IMG/VR virus record: IMGVR_UViG_3300044251_000011
Span: 1-57,555 of that record
Reading direction: 5' to 3' (one strand)
DNA length: 57,555 nt
Source of the DNA: a virus
Part shown: positions 6,866-13,300 of the stretch, piece after piece
Layout: each line of letters starts with the position of its first letter
Position numbering within the stretch: the first letter of the stretch is position 1
Notes under the pieces: generated by a model
The model's input: the letters and a program-made list of their open reading frames with translations, nothing else
The model's database searches: none
What the model was told of the DNA's origin: nothing
Position numbers and translations under genes: made by a program

Positions 6866-7597
6866 TCAGGCGGCCGTGAACAGGCTCTCGCACGAGTCGC
6901 ACCGGACCACGCCCAGGTCGAGAACCTTCCGGCTCAACCGGATGATGATCGGCTCGGCGCACTCGCACGTGGCCTTGAGGTTGCCGCTCTTGGTCTCGCC
7001 CTCCTGGCCCTTGACCGGCTTGCCGGTGATCTTCTCTCCGCCGCGCTCGTCCTCGTCGTCCGAGCCGCCCAGCCAGAAGGGGAGGAGACCGGTCAGCTTC
7101 AGCTCGCGCTCCAGCTCGCCCAGGATCTCCGCGTACTTGACCTTGGTCGCCTCGGTCAGCGTGACGAACGAGAACCCGTGGGTCTTGTCGGGGTTCGCGC
7201 CCTTGTGCTCCAGGCCCAGCTCCTCGGCCGTCTTGCGGAACGTGCCGTTGTGGTACCGGTTCTGGCGGCTGGTGTCCTGGACGCCCCGGACCTTGCTCAG
7301 CGTGTGGGCCGCCTCGTGGATCGTGGTCTGGAGCACCTGGAGCGCGCCCTTTGCCAGGGCCTCGCTCGCCAGGAAGAACTCGTGAAGCTTCTCCCCGTCC
7401 TTGCCGAGCCTCCAGCTCTCCGGCCGGAAGTGCCCCCACTTGACGCCCTCGCCGGACCCGGTGGTCACCACGACCCGGGGGAGTTCCGGGTGTTCCGCCC
7501 GGATGGCGTCCCAGACCTTCTCGATCAGGATGACCACGGTGGAGCCGGTGTGGATCTCGGGCGCTGTTGCCGGTGCGGTCTCGGTCTGGGCGGTCAT
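6866..7597 (-). CDS. SprT-like zinc metalloprotease (nested C-terminal module)
   Basis: 243 residues from ATG 7597, preceded by GGAGCCCGAG and its own promoter at 7635-7663. TTIHEAAHTL (HExxH at residues 94-98) followed by YHNGTFRKTAEELGLEH gives the SprT-like arrangement of two zinc-binding His and a downstream partner. A C-terminal Cys4 ribbon (CEC...CDSC, about 214-236) is usual in the family. SprT/Spartan-like proteins cleave DNA-bound or cross-linked proteins in cells; the phage role is unknown. Confidence 0.75.
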   Translation of the reverse strand: MTAQTETAPATAPEIHTGSTVVILIEKVWDAIRAEHPELPRVVVTTGSGEGVKWGHFRPESWRLGKDGEKLHEFFLASEALAKGALQVLQTTIHEAAHTLSKVRGVQDTSRQNRYHNGTFRKTAEELGLEHKGANPDKTHGFSFVTLTEATKVKYAEILGELERELKLTGLLPFWLGGSDDEDERGGEKITGKPVKGQEGETKSGNLKATCECAEPIIIRLSRKVLDLGVVRCDSCESLFTAA

Positions 7598-8167
7598 CTC
7601 GGGCTCCTCGGTGTCGTCCTCGCTGTTGAGACCAACCTTACCGTCTTGACTGTGAAGTGTCAACTCCTCCGCCTGGGAAGTTCCGGCCGGGCCGTAGATC
7701 CCGCCCGGGGCCTCGTTCGCCTCGCGGGCCGCCTCGGCGTCCGCCAGGTTCTCCCGCTCGCTCTGGGCCGCGTTCTCCTCCACCTGGGTCTCGGTCAGGG
7801 TGAAGCGCTCCGCGCCCTCCTCGGCCTCCTGGACCGGCTCGGCCGGGGTCTCGACCACGGGGGCCGGGGCCACGTAGACCGTCGTGTGGAGTTCGGTCGC
7901 GGTCTGGACCCGGACCGAGCCGCCCGGCGCGCTGGCGGCGGCCGTGGTCAGCGCCACCAGGGTCTTGGTCGGGGTGTTCTTCACGACCACTCCCCGGCGG
8001 AGTTCGCCCATCGCGTAGGCGTAGACCACGGTCCCGATCGGCTGGGCCTCGGTGGCCTGGACCCAGGTGCTCGGCTTCACTGCCGAGACGAGGGCGATCA
8101 GGTCGGCGGTCTCGCCGTTGCTCAGCGGGTAGTTCCGGGCCTCGGTGTGGGTCAGGTTCTGGGCCAT
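6866..8167 (-). CDS. Nested start for module B
   Basis: ATG at 8167 (MAQNLTHTEARN) follows GGAGGAGATCGAG and the promoter at 8208-8236, so it looks like a true initiation site. The frame then runs through the third promoter into the SprT module (433 codons to 6866). The B module alone would be about 168 residues but has no stop of its own. No domain recognised. Confidence 0.5.
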   Translation of the reverse strand: MAQNLTHTEARNYPLSNGETADLIALVSAVKPSTWVQATEAQPIGTVVYAYAMGELRRGVVVKNTPTKTLVALTTAAASAPGGSVRVQTATELHTTVYVAPAPVVETPAEPVQEAEEGAERFTLTETQVEENAAQSERENLADAEAAREANEAPGGIYGPAGTSQAEELTLHSQDGKVGLNSEDDTEEPEMTAQTETAPATAPEIHTGSTVVILIEKVWDAIRAEHPELPRVVVTTGSGEGVKWGHFRPESWRLGKDGEKLHEFFLASEALAKGALQVLQTTIHEAAHTLSKVRGVQDTSRQNRYHNGTFRKTAEELGLEHKGANPDKTHGFSFVTLTEATKVKYAEILGELERELKLTGLLPFWLGGSDDEDERGGEKITGKPVKGQEGETKSGNLKATCECAEPIIIRLSRKVLDLGVVRCDSCESLFTAA

Positions 8168-8725
8168 CTCGATCTCCTCCGGTGCGTTGTCTTTGCTGTT
8201 AGGACTAACCTTACAGGCTTGACTGTGAAGTGTCAACGACTGGGCCGACTCAATTTCCAGGGCCTCGGCGTGGGCGTCGTCCAGCGCGCCGGAGGTCCGG
8301 AAGTCGGCGGCCAGCTCGGCCCGCTCGGCCGGGGTGAACTCCTCGGCGGCCGGGGCCGCCCCCGCCTCAACGGCGGGGGCAGCGGCGGCGGCCAGCTCGG
8401 CCCGGTGGGCGTCCTCGGCCACGGCCTCGGCGTACGCCCGCTTGATACCGGCCGGGTCCTCCGGGGCCAGCCACATGGTCTGGATCGGAGCCGCGTCGAA
8501 CGATCCGGCGCTGGTGTGGATCACGTACTTGCCCCGGGCCTCGTACCGGCCAGCGGCCCGGAAACCCTTCTCGATGATCCGGGCAACGAACACGCCCTCC
8601 CCGGTCTTGGTGCTGCTCGGGCGGATCGTGGCGTGGCCCTCAGCGTCGTACGAGACCTTGACGATGATCCGCATCCCGGCCTCGGCCTCGCTGGCGTTGA
8701 CCTTGCCCTTGGCGATGCTGCCCAT
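6866..8725 (-). CDS. Three-module ORF with internal promoters, C-terminal SprT-like protease
   Basis: One 619-codon frame without a stop. Module A (residues 1-163, MGSIAKGKVNASEAEAGMRI...) has a beta-rich core and an Ala/Glu-rich tail. Module B (from MAQNLTHTEARN, residue 187) has a TVVYAYAMGELRRGVVVKN core. Module C (from residue 377) is the SprT-like protein. Between modules the DNA is an early promoter plus a ribosome site, translated as LTLHSQACKV and LTLHSQDGKV. Either one long protein plus nested forms is made, or upstream proteins have lost their stops. ATG at 8725 lies 44 nt below the promoter at 8769-8797. Confidence 0.7.
   Translation of the reverse strand: MGSIAKGKVNASEAEAGMRIIVKVSYDAEGHATIRPSSTKTGEGVFVARIIEKGFRAAGRYEARGKYVIHTSAGSFDAAPIQTMWLAPEDPAGIKRAYAEAVAEDAHRAELAAAAAPAVEAGAAPAAEEFTPAERAELAADFRTSGALDDAHAEALEIESAQSLTLHSQACKVSPNSKDNAPEEIEMAQNLTHTEARNYPLSNGETADLIALVSAVKPSTWVQATEAQPIGTVVYAYAMGELRRGVVVKNTPTKTLVALTTAAASAPGGSVRVQTATELHTTVYVAPAPVVETPAEPVQEAEEGAERFTLTETQVEENAAQSERENLADAEAAREANEAPGGIYGPAGTSQAEELTLHSQDGKVGLNSEDDTEEPEMTAQTETAPATAPEIHTGSTVVILIEKVWDAIRAEHPELPRVVVTTGSGEGVKWGHFRPESWRLGKDGEKLHEFFLASEALAKGALQVLQTTIHEAAHTLSKVRGVQDTSRQNRYHNGTFRKTAEELGLEHKGANPDKTHGFSFVTLTEATKVKYAEILGELERELKLTGLLPFWLGGSDDEDERGGEKITGKPVKGQEGETKSGNLKATCECAEPIIIRLSRKVLDLGVVRCDSCESLFTAA
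7635..7663 (-). promoter_or_regulatory. Early promoter with operator, inside an open frame
   Basis: Minus strand TTGACA (7658-7663), 17 bp, TAAGGT (7635-7640); operator TTGAC-N8-GTCAA at 7646-7663. It drives the SprT module. Confidence 0.85.
8208..8236 (-). promoter_or_regulatory. Early promoter with operator, inside an open frame
   Basis: Minus strand TTGACA (8231-8236), 17 bp, TAAGGT (8208-8213); operator at 8219-8236. It drives module B. Confidence 0.85.
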
Positions 8726-8768
8726 TTGAACCACTCCCTGGCGTGTCGTTGTCTTGCTGACATGGAGA

Positions 8769-8797
8769 ACATTACAGGCTTGACTGTGAAGTGTCAA
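8769..8797 (-). promoter_or_regulatory. Early promoter with operator (leftward)
   Basis: Minus strand TTGACA (8792-8797), 17 bp, TAATGT (8769-8774); operator at 8780-8797. Divergent from the promoter at 8834. Confidence 0.88.
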
Positions 8798-8810
8798 CGT
8801 CCTGTGGTCT

Positions 8811-8834
8811 ACCTCACAGTGGTGCCTGTGAGGT
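8811..8834. repeat. 9-bp inverted repeat between divergent promoters
   Basis: ACCTCACAG (8811-8819) and CTGTGAGGT (8826-8834) with a 6-nt centre. It lies between the two -35 elements and differs from the TTGAC-N8-GTCAA operator, so it may bind a second regulator. Confidence 0.55.
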
Positions 8835-8862
8835 TGACACTGCACTGTCACGCCTGTAAAGT
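8834..8862 (+). promoter_or_regulatory. Early promoter with operator (rightward)
   Basis: TTGACA (8834-8839), 17 bp, TAAAGT (8857-8862); operator TTGAC-N8-GTCAC at 8834-8851. It drives the gene at 8916. Confidence 0.88.
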
Positions 8863-8915
8863 CATGTGTATCAGGCGGGGCGCACGGTCCCGGGGAGCAG
8901 GAAGGCACAACGGAG

Positions 8916-9125
8916 ATGACGAACCAGAAGCGCGCGAACGGCAAGCTGATCCGGAAGATCGCCAAGCTGGACCGGGCCTGGAGGCTCGCGGGCAAGGCCG
9001 AGGGCCGGACCGCAAATGACCTGGGGATGTACCTGGGCCGCGCCTACCGGGCCGGGATGGGCACCACGGCGCGCCGGGCTCAGAGCCGGAGCGCGGCCCG
9101 CCTGGGCCAAGTCAGCGGCTGGTGA
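8916..9125 (+). CDS. Small basic hypothetical protein
   Basis: 69 residues, MTNQKRANGKLIRKIAKLDRAW..., rich in Lys/Arg and mostly helical. It could bind nucleic acid but no family is recognised. ATG at 8916 follows GGAAGG and CGGAG. It is a single-gene early transcript between the promoter at 8834 and the terminator at 9128-9173. Confidence 0.8.
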   Translation: MTNQKRANGKLIRKIAKLDRAWRLAGKAEGRTANDLGMYLGRAYRAGMGTTARRAQSRSAARLGQVSGW

Positions 9126-9127
9126 CG

Positions 9128-9173
9128 CGACGAGGCCCCGGCCCAGATCTCTCCTGGTGCCGGGGCCTCGTCG
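9128..9173 (+). terminator. Strong hairpin terminator
   Basis: CGACGAGGCCCCGG (9128-9141) pairs perfectly with CCGGGGCCTCGTCG (9160-9173). It is followed by GTCCC rather than a T-run, as is common in high-GC actinobacteria. Confidence 0.75.
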
Positions 9174-9199
9174 GTCCCCCCTCGGGATGGTGCTCGGGC

Positions 9200-9472
9200 T
9201 CAGCCCGCCACGGACGCCAGATCGGTCCGTGCACCCTGGCCGGGACGGCCTTCCCTCCAGGCGTCCAGCGCGGCGCGCGTGAACACCGGGAGGTTGTACT
9301 GGCCGTCCGCCTCGCGCTCGGGCTCGGCCTCGGGGCCGATGCCGCGCGCCACGTAGCTGGAGAGCGTGTTCCGCTTCAGGCCCAGATACTCGGCGGCCGG
9401 GCCGTAGCCCACGAACCGGTCCTGGCCCTCGGTCTCCTGGCTGTCCACGTTCTCACCTTCTCTCGTCGTCAT
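9200..9472 (-). CDS. Leaderless helix-turn-helix protein, candidate repressor or excisionase-like regulator
   Basis: 90 residues (MTTREGENVDSQ...). The centre reads FVGYGPAAEYLGLKRNTLSSYVARGIGP, then GQYNLPVFTRAALDAWREGRPG: the arrangement of MerR/AlpA/excisionase-type winged helices (GPAAEYLGL-N-TLSSYVARG helix-turn-helix, then a wing and a second helix). It was started at 9472 because TATAGT ends only 6 nt before this ATG, giving a leaderless mRNA, as in many phage repressors; a frame upstream to 9508 would cross that promoter. Divergent from the operator-bearing promoter at 9534. DNA-binding role is fairly sure; repressor role is inferred from position. Confidence 0.8.
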   Translation of the reverse strand: MTTREGENVDSQETEGQDRFVGYGPAAEYLGLKRNTLSSYVARGIGPEAEPEREADGQYNLPVFTRAALDAWREGRPGQGARTDLASVAG

Positions 9473-9478
9473 GGTCTG

Positions 9479-9508
9479 ACTATACAGGCACGCCTTCCAG
9501 GCTGACAA
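9479..9508 (-). promoter_or_regulatory. Promoter of the HTH gene, no operator
   Basis: Minus strand TTGTCA (9503-9508), 18 bp, TATAGT (9479-9484), then 6 nt and ATG. It carries the best -10 in the genome and lacks the palindrome found in the opposing promoter, so it should stay active when operators are occupied. Confidence 0.75.
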
Positions 9509-9533
9509 GCGGGGAGATTTCTGGCCGCTGGCG

Positions 9534-9562
9534 TTGACACTTCACAGTCAAGCCTGTAAAGT
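9534..9562 (+). promoter_or_regulatory. Early promoter with consensus operator
   Basis: TTGACA (9534-9539), 17 bp, TAAAGT (9557-9562); operator TTGACACTTCACAGTCAA at 9534-9551, the commonest version in the genome. Confidence 0.9.
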
Positions 9563-9613
9563 AGTTCTCAGCACCGGGGAACACGCCTCGGGCTGAGGCC
9601 CCGGGAGGCCATC

Positions 9614-10087
9614 ATGTTCCAGACCACCGCCACCATCACCGGTTCGACCCTCGTCGTTGTCGAGCGCAACGAGGCGGGCCTGACCACCGCGCTGGTCCTG
9701 GAGGTGGCCCGGCCGGAGAACTTCCGGGCGGCCGAGATCGAGCTGGCGATGGTCGGCCTGGCCGTGGCCTCGGCCTGGGAGCTGGACGGGGACAACATCT
9801 CCGCGCCGGTGCGCAAGCTGGACAACGAGTTCAACGGCGTCCGGGCAGCGAAAATCTGGGCGGCCGTGGGCACCACCCACGAGGAGTTCGAGCTGGCTCC
9901 GGCCTCGACCGTGGAGAACGGCGACATCATCACGGACTCCGAGTTCTCGGACGCCTACGTGGTCGGCGGCTCCTCCACCGAGTGCGGCGTGACCAAGCTG
10001 CACCAGGTGGCCGAGGGCAAGGGCTGGGATGACCGGTACACCGGCGAGTTCTCGGGCCTGGTCCAGGTGGCGCGCCGCAAGGCGTAG
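9614..10087 (+). CDS. Hypothetical protein of the divergent control region
   Basis: 157 residues, MFQTTATITGSTLVVVERNEAGLTTALVLEV..., alternating beta strands and short helices, with an acidic middle. No domain recognised. ATG at 9614 follows GGGAGG. It is the only gene between the promoter at 9534 and the terminator at 10099-10139, facing the HTH gene back to back, the place of a cro-like or antirepressor gene; that role is only positional. Confidence 0.8.
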   Translation: MFQTTATITGSTLVVVERNEAGLTTALVLEVARPENFRAAEIELAMVGLAVASAWELDGDNISAPVRKLDNEFNGVRAAKIWAAVGTTHEEFELAPASTVENGDIITDSEFSDAYVVGGSSTECGVTKLHQVAEGKGWDDRYTGEFSGLVQVARRKA

Positions 10088-10098
10088 CCCGTACGGGC

Positions 10099-10139
10099 GC
10101 GGCCCCCTCCCCTTCCGGGGCGGGGGCCGCTTCTGTTTG
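10099..10139 (+). terminator. Terminator of gene 9614-10087
   Basis: GCGGCCCCC (10099-10107) pairs with GGGGGCCGC (10122-10130), followed by TTCTGTTTG. Confidence 0.8.
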
Positions 10140-10143
10140 TGGC

Positions 10144-10172
10144 TTGACACTTCACAGTCAAGGCTGTAACGT
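10144..10172 (+). promoter_or_regulatory. Early-type promoter with operator, pointing into antisense of late genes
   Basis: TTGACA (10144-10149), 17 bp, TAACGT (10167-10172), operator at 10144-10161. No plausible plus-strand gene follows; transcription would run against the membrane-protein and glycosyltransferase genes. Confidence 0.75.
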
Positions 10173-10195
10173 AGTGGGCGGTGGAGAAGGTGCCG

Positions 10196-10462
10196 CTACT
10201 GGGGAGGCGGACAGTCCCGGTTCTGGCGGTAGTGGATCAGGGCCTCGCGGACCGCGCGGCTCCGGTCGCCGGACGGACCGGCCACCGGCTCGGGGCCGCC
10301 GAGGAACACCGAGGTCATGGCGCACATGTCCCGGTCCTGTTGCTTCTGGTTGCGCCAGACCCAGGCGGACAACAGCCCGGAGATCAGGAGCACGGCCAGG
10401 CCCCAGGAGAGCAGGATTTGCCAGACCGGCCGGGACATCGGCTGGGCGAGTGTGCGCCTCAT
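10196..10462 (-). CDS. Small membrane protein
   Basis: 88 residues with one transmembrane segment (VWQILLSWGLAVLLISGLLSAWVW, about 13-36) and a C-terminal Cys-containing tail ending HYRQNRDCPPPQ. Last gene of the glycosylation operon; ATG overlaps the upstream stop (ATGA). Function unknown. Confidence 0.75.
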   Translation of the reverse strand: MRRTLAQPMSRPVWQILLSWGLAVLLISGLLSAWVWRNQKQQDRDMCAMTSVFLGGPEPVAGPSGDRSRAVREALIHYRQNRDCPPPQ

Positions 10463-10731
10463 GCTGGGTCAGCTCCAGGGTCCGGCGCTGGCGACGTAGG
10501 CGACGAGGAGCCCGACAGCGCCGGTGGCCCCGATGGCCCCGACGAGAGACTGCCCGCGATATCTGGTCGTGAGAGCCAGAGCCGCAGAAAGCCCGGTCCG
10601 AGCATGGTCGCGCTGGAGATCATCATCAGCGGCCACGGCCCCGCCGTGAACACGATGTAGCTCCCCCACGCTCCTCCGAGCGCCAGGAAGAAGATATCCC
10701 GCTGGAGCGGGGGCAGTGCTCGCCTGGTCAC
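10459..10731 (-). CDS. Small membrane protein
   Basis: 90 residues with one or two hydrophobic segments (IFFLALGGAWGSYIVFTAG and PLMMISSATMLGPGFL) and a Ser/Pro-rich tail. GTG at 10731 overlaps the upstream stop (GTGA), so it is coupled to the glycosyltransferase gene. Function unknown. Confidence 0.75.
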   Translation of the reverse strand: MTRRALPPLQRDIFFLALGGAWGSYIVFTAGPWPLMMISSATMLGPGFLRLWLSRPDIAGSLSSGPSGPPALSGSSSPTSPAPDPGADPA

Positions 10732-11471
10732 GCACCATTCCTACCTTCCTCCTCACGGAGTCGTCTCGCGGAGCGTACCCGGGACGGTCCCGACCGAAGC
10801 GGTCTACGCCGTGCCAGCATTGGATCAGTAAGGGCCTGGCCGGTCCAATTGATCTCCAGCGCCGAGCCCTCGTGGTGCCGCCGGGCCACCCGCTCCCGGG
10901 CCTTGTGCTTGGTCAGCGAGGGGATCGGGAGGTGGTCCACCAGGGACGGCCACGTGTACCAGACATCGTGGCCGCGCCGCTCGGCCCAGCCCGCCACCCG
11001 CATATCGTCCGGCACCCCGGCGCGCGTCTCGGCGTACTGGATCATGTCCCCGATCAGCTTGACGGGGAGCGCGATACAGACGCCCCACATCAGTTTCTGG
11101 CTCCGGACCCAGGTGGCCCCCGCCGTGTCGGCGGCGCGCGCCATCGCCTCCCAGCGGATCGGCACGTTGCGGCCGGTGCCCAGGTACGGCGAGACCACGG
11201 CGTCCGGCGGGACGAACGTCAGAGCGCGCTCCAGCCCGGCCAGGAGATCGGCGCACGGAACCGCGTCGTCCTGGATCAGGACGTGCCAGTCCGCGTCCGG
11301 GTCGGCCAGCTCCCAGGCCCGGCGCGCGGTCCGCCAGACTCGATCGCCGCTCCCCGAGGGCGGACCCTCGTCGTCCCAGCCGATCGCCACCGGCCGGTCC
11401 AGGGCGGCCATCAGCTCGCGCACCCGGTCCGCCCGGTCCGGGTGCGCCATGATGCTGGCGGAGAGTTTCAC
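10728..11471 (-). CDS. Glycosyltransferase-like protein
   Basis: 247 residues. It starts MKLSASIMAHPDRADRVRELM and contains VLIQDDAVPCADLLAGLERAL with a QDDA acidic pair in the position of a sugar-nucleotide/metal site, then MWGVCIALPVKLIGDMI and HDVWYTWPSLVDHLP. This fits the GT25-like/phage glycosyltransferase type; the donor and target are unknown. GTG at 11471 overlaps the stop of the upstream glycosyltransferase fusion (GTGA). The product probably modifies virion proteins made from the adjacent operon. Confidence 0.75.
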   Translation of the reverse strand: MKLSASIMAHPDRADRVRELMAALDRPVAIGWDDEGPPSGSGDRVWRTARRAWELADPDADWHVLIQDDAVPCADLLAGLERALTFVPPDAVVSPYLGTGRNVPIRWEAMARAADTAGATWVRSQKLMWGVCIALPVKLIGDMIQYAETRAGVPDDMRVAGWAERRGHDVWYTWPSLVDHLPIPSLTKHKARERVARRHHEGSALEINWTGQALTDPMLARRRPLRSGPSRVRSARRLREEEGRNGA

Positions 11472-13300
11472 CGGCCGTCCGCGAGGGCCTGGAGGATCAG
11501 GTCCCGCTTGTCCTTGCGGACGCCCAGCACGATCCCCCGGTGCTTGGCGAGCGCCTTCAGCGTCGGGATCGACAGCTCGGAGATCGGCTGGCCCACGGTG
11601 GCCTCGACCACCAGGGCATCGTTCAGCCCGACCCGGGTCAGGTCCCCGTGGTGCCCGTTGCTTGACGTGTCACTGTCAAGCGCGGCGGCCGACTCTCGGA
11701 GAGCGGCCACGCCCTCGGGGTCCACGCGCTCCCACTCGGCCTCCAGCGTCGCCTTGTCCTCCGGCACCTCGGGACCGGCGGCCACCTGGCCGCCCACGGC
11801 CGGGTACGGGGAGGGGTGGACGCCCTCGCTCGTGATGGCGGTCGCCGTGCCGGTCGGCTTCAGCTTGGGCTCCTCGGTCGTCACCAGCCGGGTGACGGCC
11901 AGCCGGTCCGCGTGGATCTCGAACTCCTCCAGGAACCCCTCGGCCACCAGCTCCTCCAGCGCCTCGCGGACGCCGGGCCAGTCCGGGTGGTCCAGGTCGT
12001 CCACGGCGATGGTCGCGCCGGGGGCCAGGTGCGGAGCCCAGACCTCGATGTCCTGGCGCGCGCCCTCCTTGCTGTGGTCGCCGTCCACGAACAGGAGCCC
12101 GACCTGGCGGCCGGACCAGTCGGCGGCCACCTCGTGCGAGAAGGCGTGAACCAGGTCGATCTTGTCCTTGTACCCGAACGAGTCCACCCAGTAGGCGGCC
12201 CAGGTGCGCGAGTCGGCCTCGGTGAACGGCGGGCCGTACGTGTTGCCCGGGGCGTCCCACGCGTCGATGGCGGTCACGTGCGCGCTGTTGCCCAGCCCCG
12301 CACCCCAGGCGAGTTGCAGCGCGGTCCGGCCCTGGAACACGCCGATCTCCACGATCTCCTGGTCCGCCGGGACCTGGATCGCCAGATCGGCCAGGGTCAC
12401 CATCACATCGTCCGGCGTGGCCGCCCGGACGTTCTTGAACTGGATCGGCGGCCGGGGGCTCCGCTTCTCGGCCAGGCGGCGCGAGGTCGGGCCGGAGCGC
12501 TCCACGCGGCGCGGCGCGGAGCCAGCCACGCGCGGCCGGGCGGCCGGGCTCGGGGTGCTCGTCGGTTCGGTCACTTCAGGCCGTCCTCTCCGTAGGTGGC
12601 GGATCTCCGCCACGTCGGTCCGGAACACGTCGCCGTGTCGCCAGCTCTCGTACGCGCGCCGGTCCCGCTTGAACTGGTCCCGGTGGTTCACCCGCTGGTA
12701 CTGGGCGTCGGTCTCAGCCTTGCCCACGATCGGGTGCATGTGCTCCACCCGCACCTCGGGGAGGAAGCGGAGAGCACCGGCCGCGCCGAACATCTCCATG
12801 ATCGAGTTGTCGCAGTACATGTGCTCCACGTCGGCTGGGACCATCCGGCCCAGCGCGGCCACCACGTCCGAGGTCACGGCCCACTCGGTGCTGAGGTTCT
12901 TCCCCTGGTACCCGTCGTCGCTGTAGACCATCCCGCTCCCCAGCTCGCGGAGGACGGTCAGGTACCGCTCGGCCCAGCCGATCGTCCGGGGGAGGTGGTC
13001 GTCACCAGCGAACCCGAGGGCGAACCAGCCAGCGGCCAGCGCGGCGGCGGCCTCGTTCAGCTTGTGGACCATCGGGACGTGGTGGTCCACCTCGTACGTC
13101 TTGATCAGCGCGTCGCCGGTGTCCGGGTGCCGGGTCTCCTCGACCAGGGCCAGGTACCCGGGGTACTCCGGGTCGTCCTTGTCGATGACCAGCACCATGT
13201 CCGCGCGGTCCCAGGCGTTCGTGAAGTCCCAGGCGCTGATCACCTTGCGCACGTTGCCGGGGCGGCCCCGGGTCGGGATCAGGACAGCGAGATCACGCAT
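11468..13300 (-). CDS. Fusion: GT2 glycosyltransferase, class I methyltransferase, SAP/Rho-N-like domain
   Basis: 610 residues. Residues 1-about 215: GT-A glycosyltransferase (LAVLIPTRGRPGNVRKVI, VLVIDKDDPEY, FALGFAGDDHLPRTIGW, MVYSDDGYQG). After a basic Pro/Ser linker, residues about 290-470 resemble the methyltransferase-24 family (IVEIGVFQGRTALQLAWGAG, LLFVDGDHSKEGARQDIEVW, GATIAVDD). The last 35 residues (ISELSIPTLKALAKHRGI...KDKRDLILQAL) resemble a SAP/Rho-N helix-turn-helix. An operator (11662-11679) falls in the linker before this tail. A combined sugar-plus-methyl modification enzyme is inferred. Confidence 0.85.
   Translation of the reverse strand: MRDLAVLIPTRGRPGNVRKVISAWDFTNAWDRADMVLVIDKDDPEYPGYLALVEETRHPDTGDALIKTYEVDHHVPMVHKLNEAAAALAAGWFALGFAGDDHLPRTIGWAERYLTVLRELGSGMVYSDDGYQGKNLSTEWAVTSDVVAALGRMVPADVEHMYCDNSIMEMFGAAGALRFLPEVRVEHMHPIVGKAETDAQYQRVNHRDQFKRDRRAYESWRHGDVFRTDVAEIRHLRRGRPEVTEPTSTPSPAARPRVAGSAPRRVERSGPTSRRLAEKRSPRPPIQFKNVRAATPDDVMVTLADLAIQVPADQEIVEIGVFQGRTALQLAWGAGLGNSAHVTAIDAWDAPGNTYGPPFTEADSRTWAAYWVDSFGYKDKIDLVHAFSHEVAADWSGRQVGLLFVDGDHSKEGARQDIEVWAPHLAPGATIAVDDLDHPDWPGVREALEELVAEGFLEEFEIHADRLAVTRLVTTEEPKLKPTGTATAITSEGVHPSPYPAVGGQVAAGPEVPEDKATLEAEWERVDPEGVAALRESAAALDSDTSSNGHHGDLTRVGLNDALVVEATVGQPISELSIPTLKALAKHRGIVLGVRKDKRDLILQALADGR
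11662..11679. promoter_or_regulatory. Operator palindrome, intragenic
   Basis: TTGAC-GTGTCACT-GTCAA, perfect outer arms, in the interdomain linker of the glycosyltransferase fusion. Confidence 0.7.

Noticed and set aside
6680-9019. 779-codon plus-strand frame
   Set aside because: Antisense to the SprT ORF and crosses promoters; low-complexity composition.
10181-10660. 159-codon plus-strand frame below the promoter at 10144
   Set aside because: Antisense to two membrane-protein genes with better signals; composition of a shadow.
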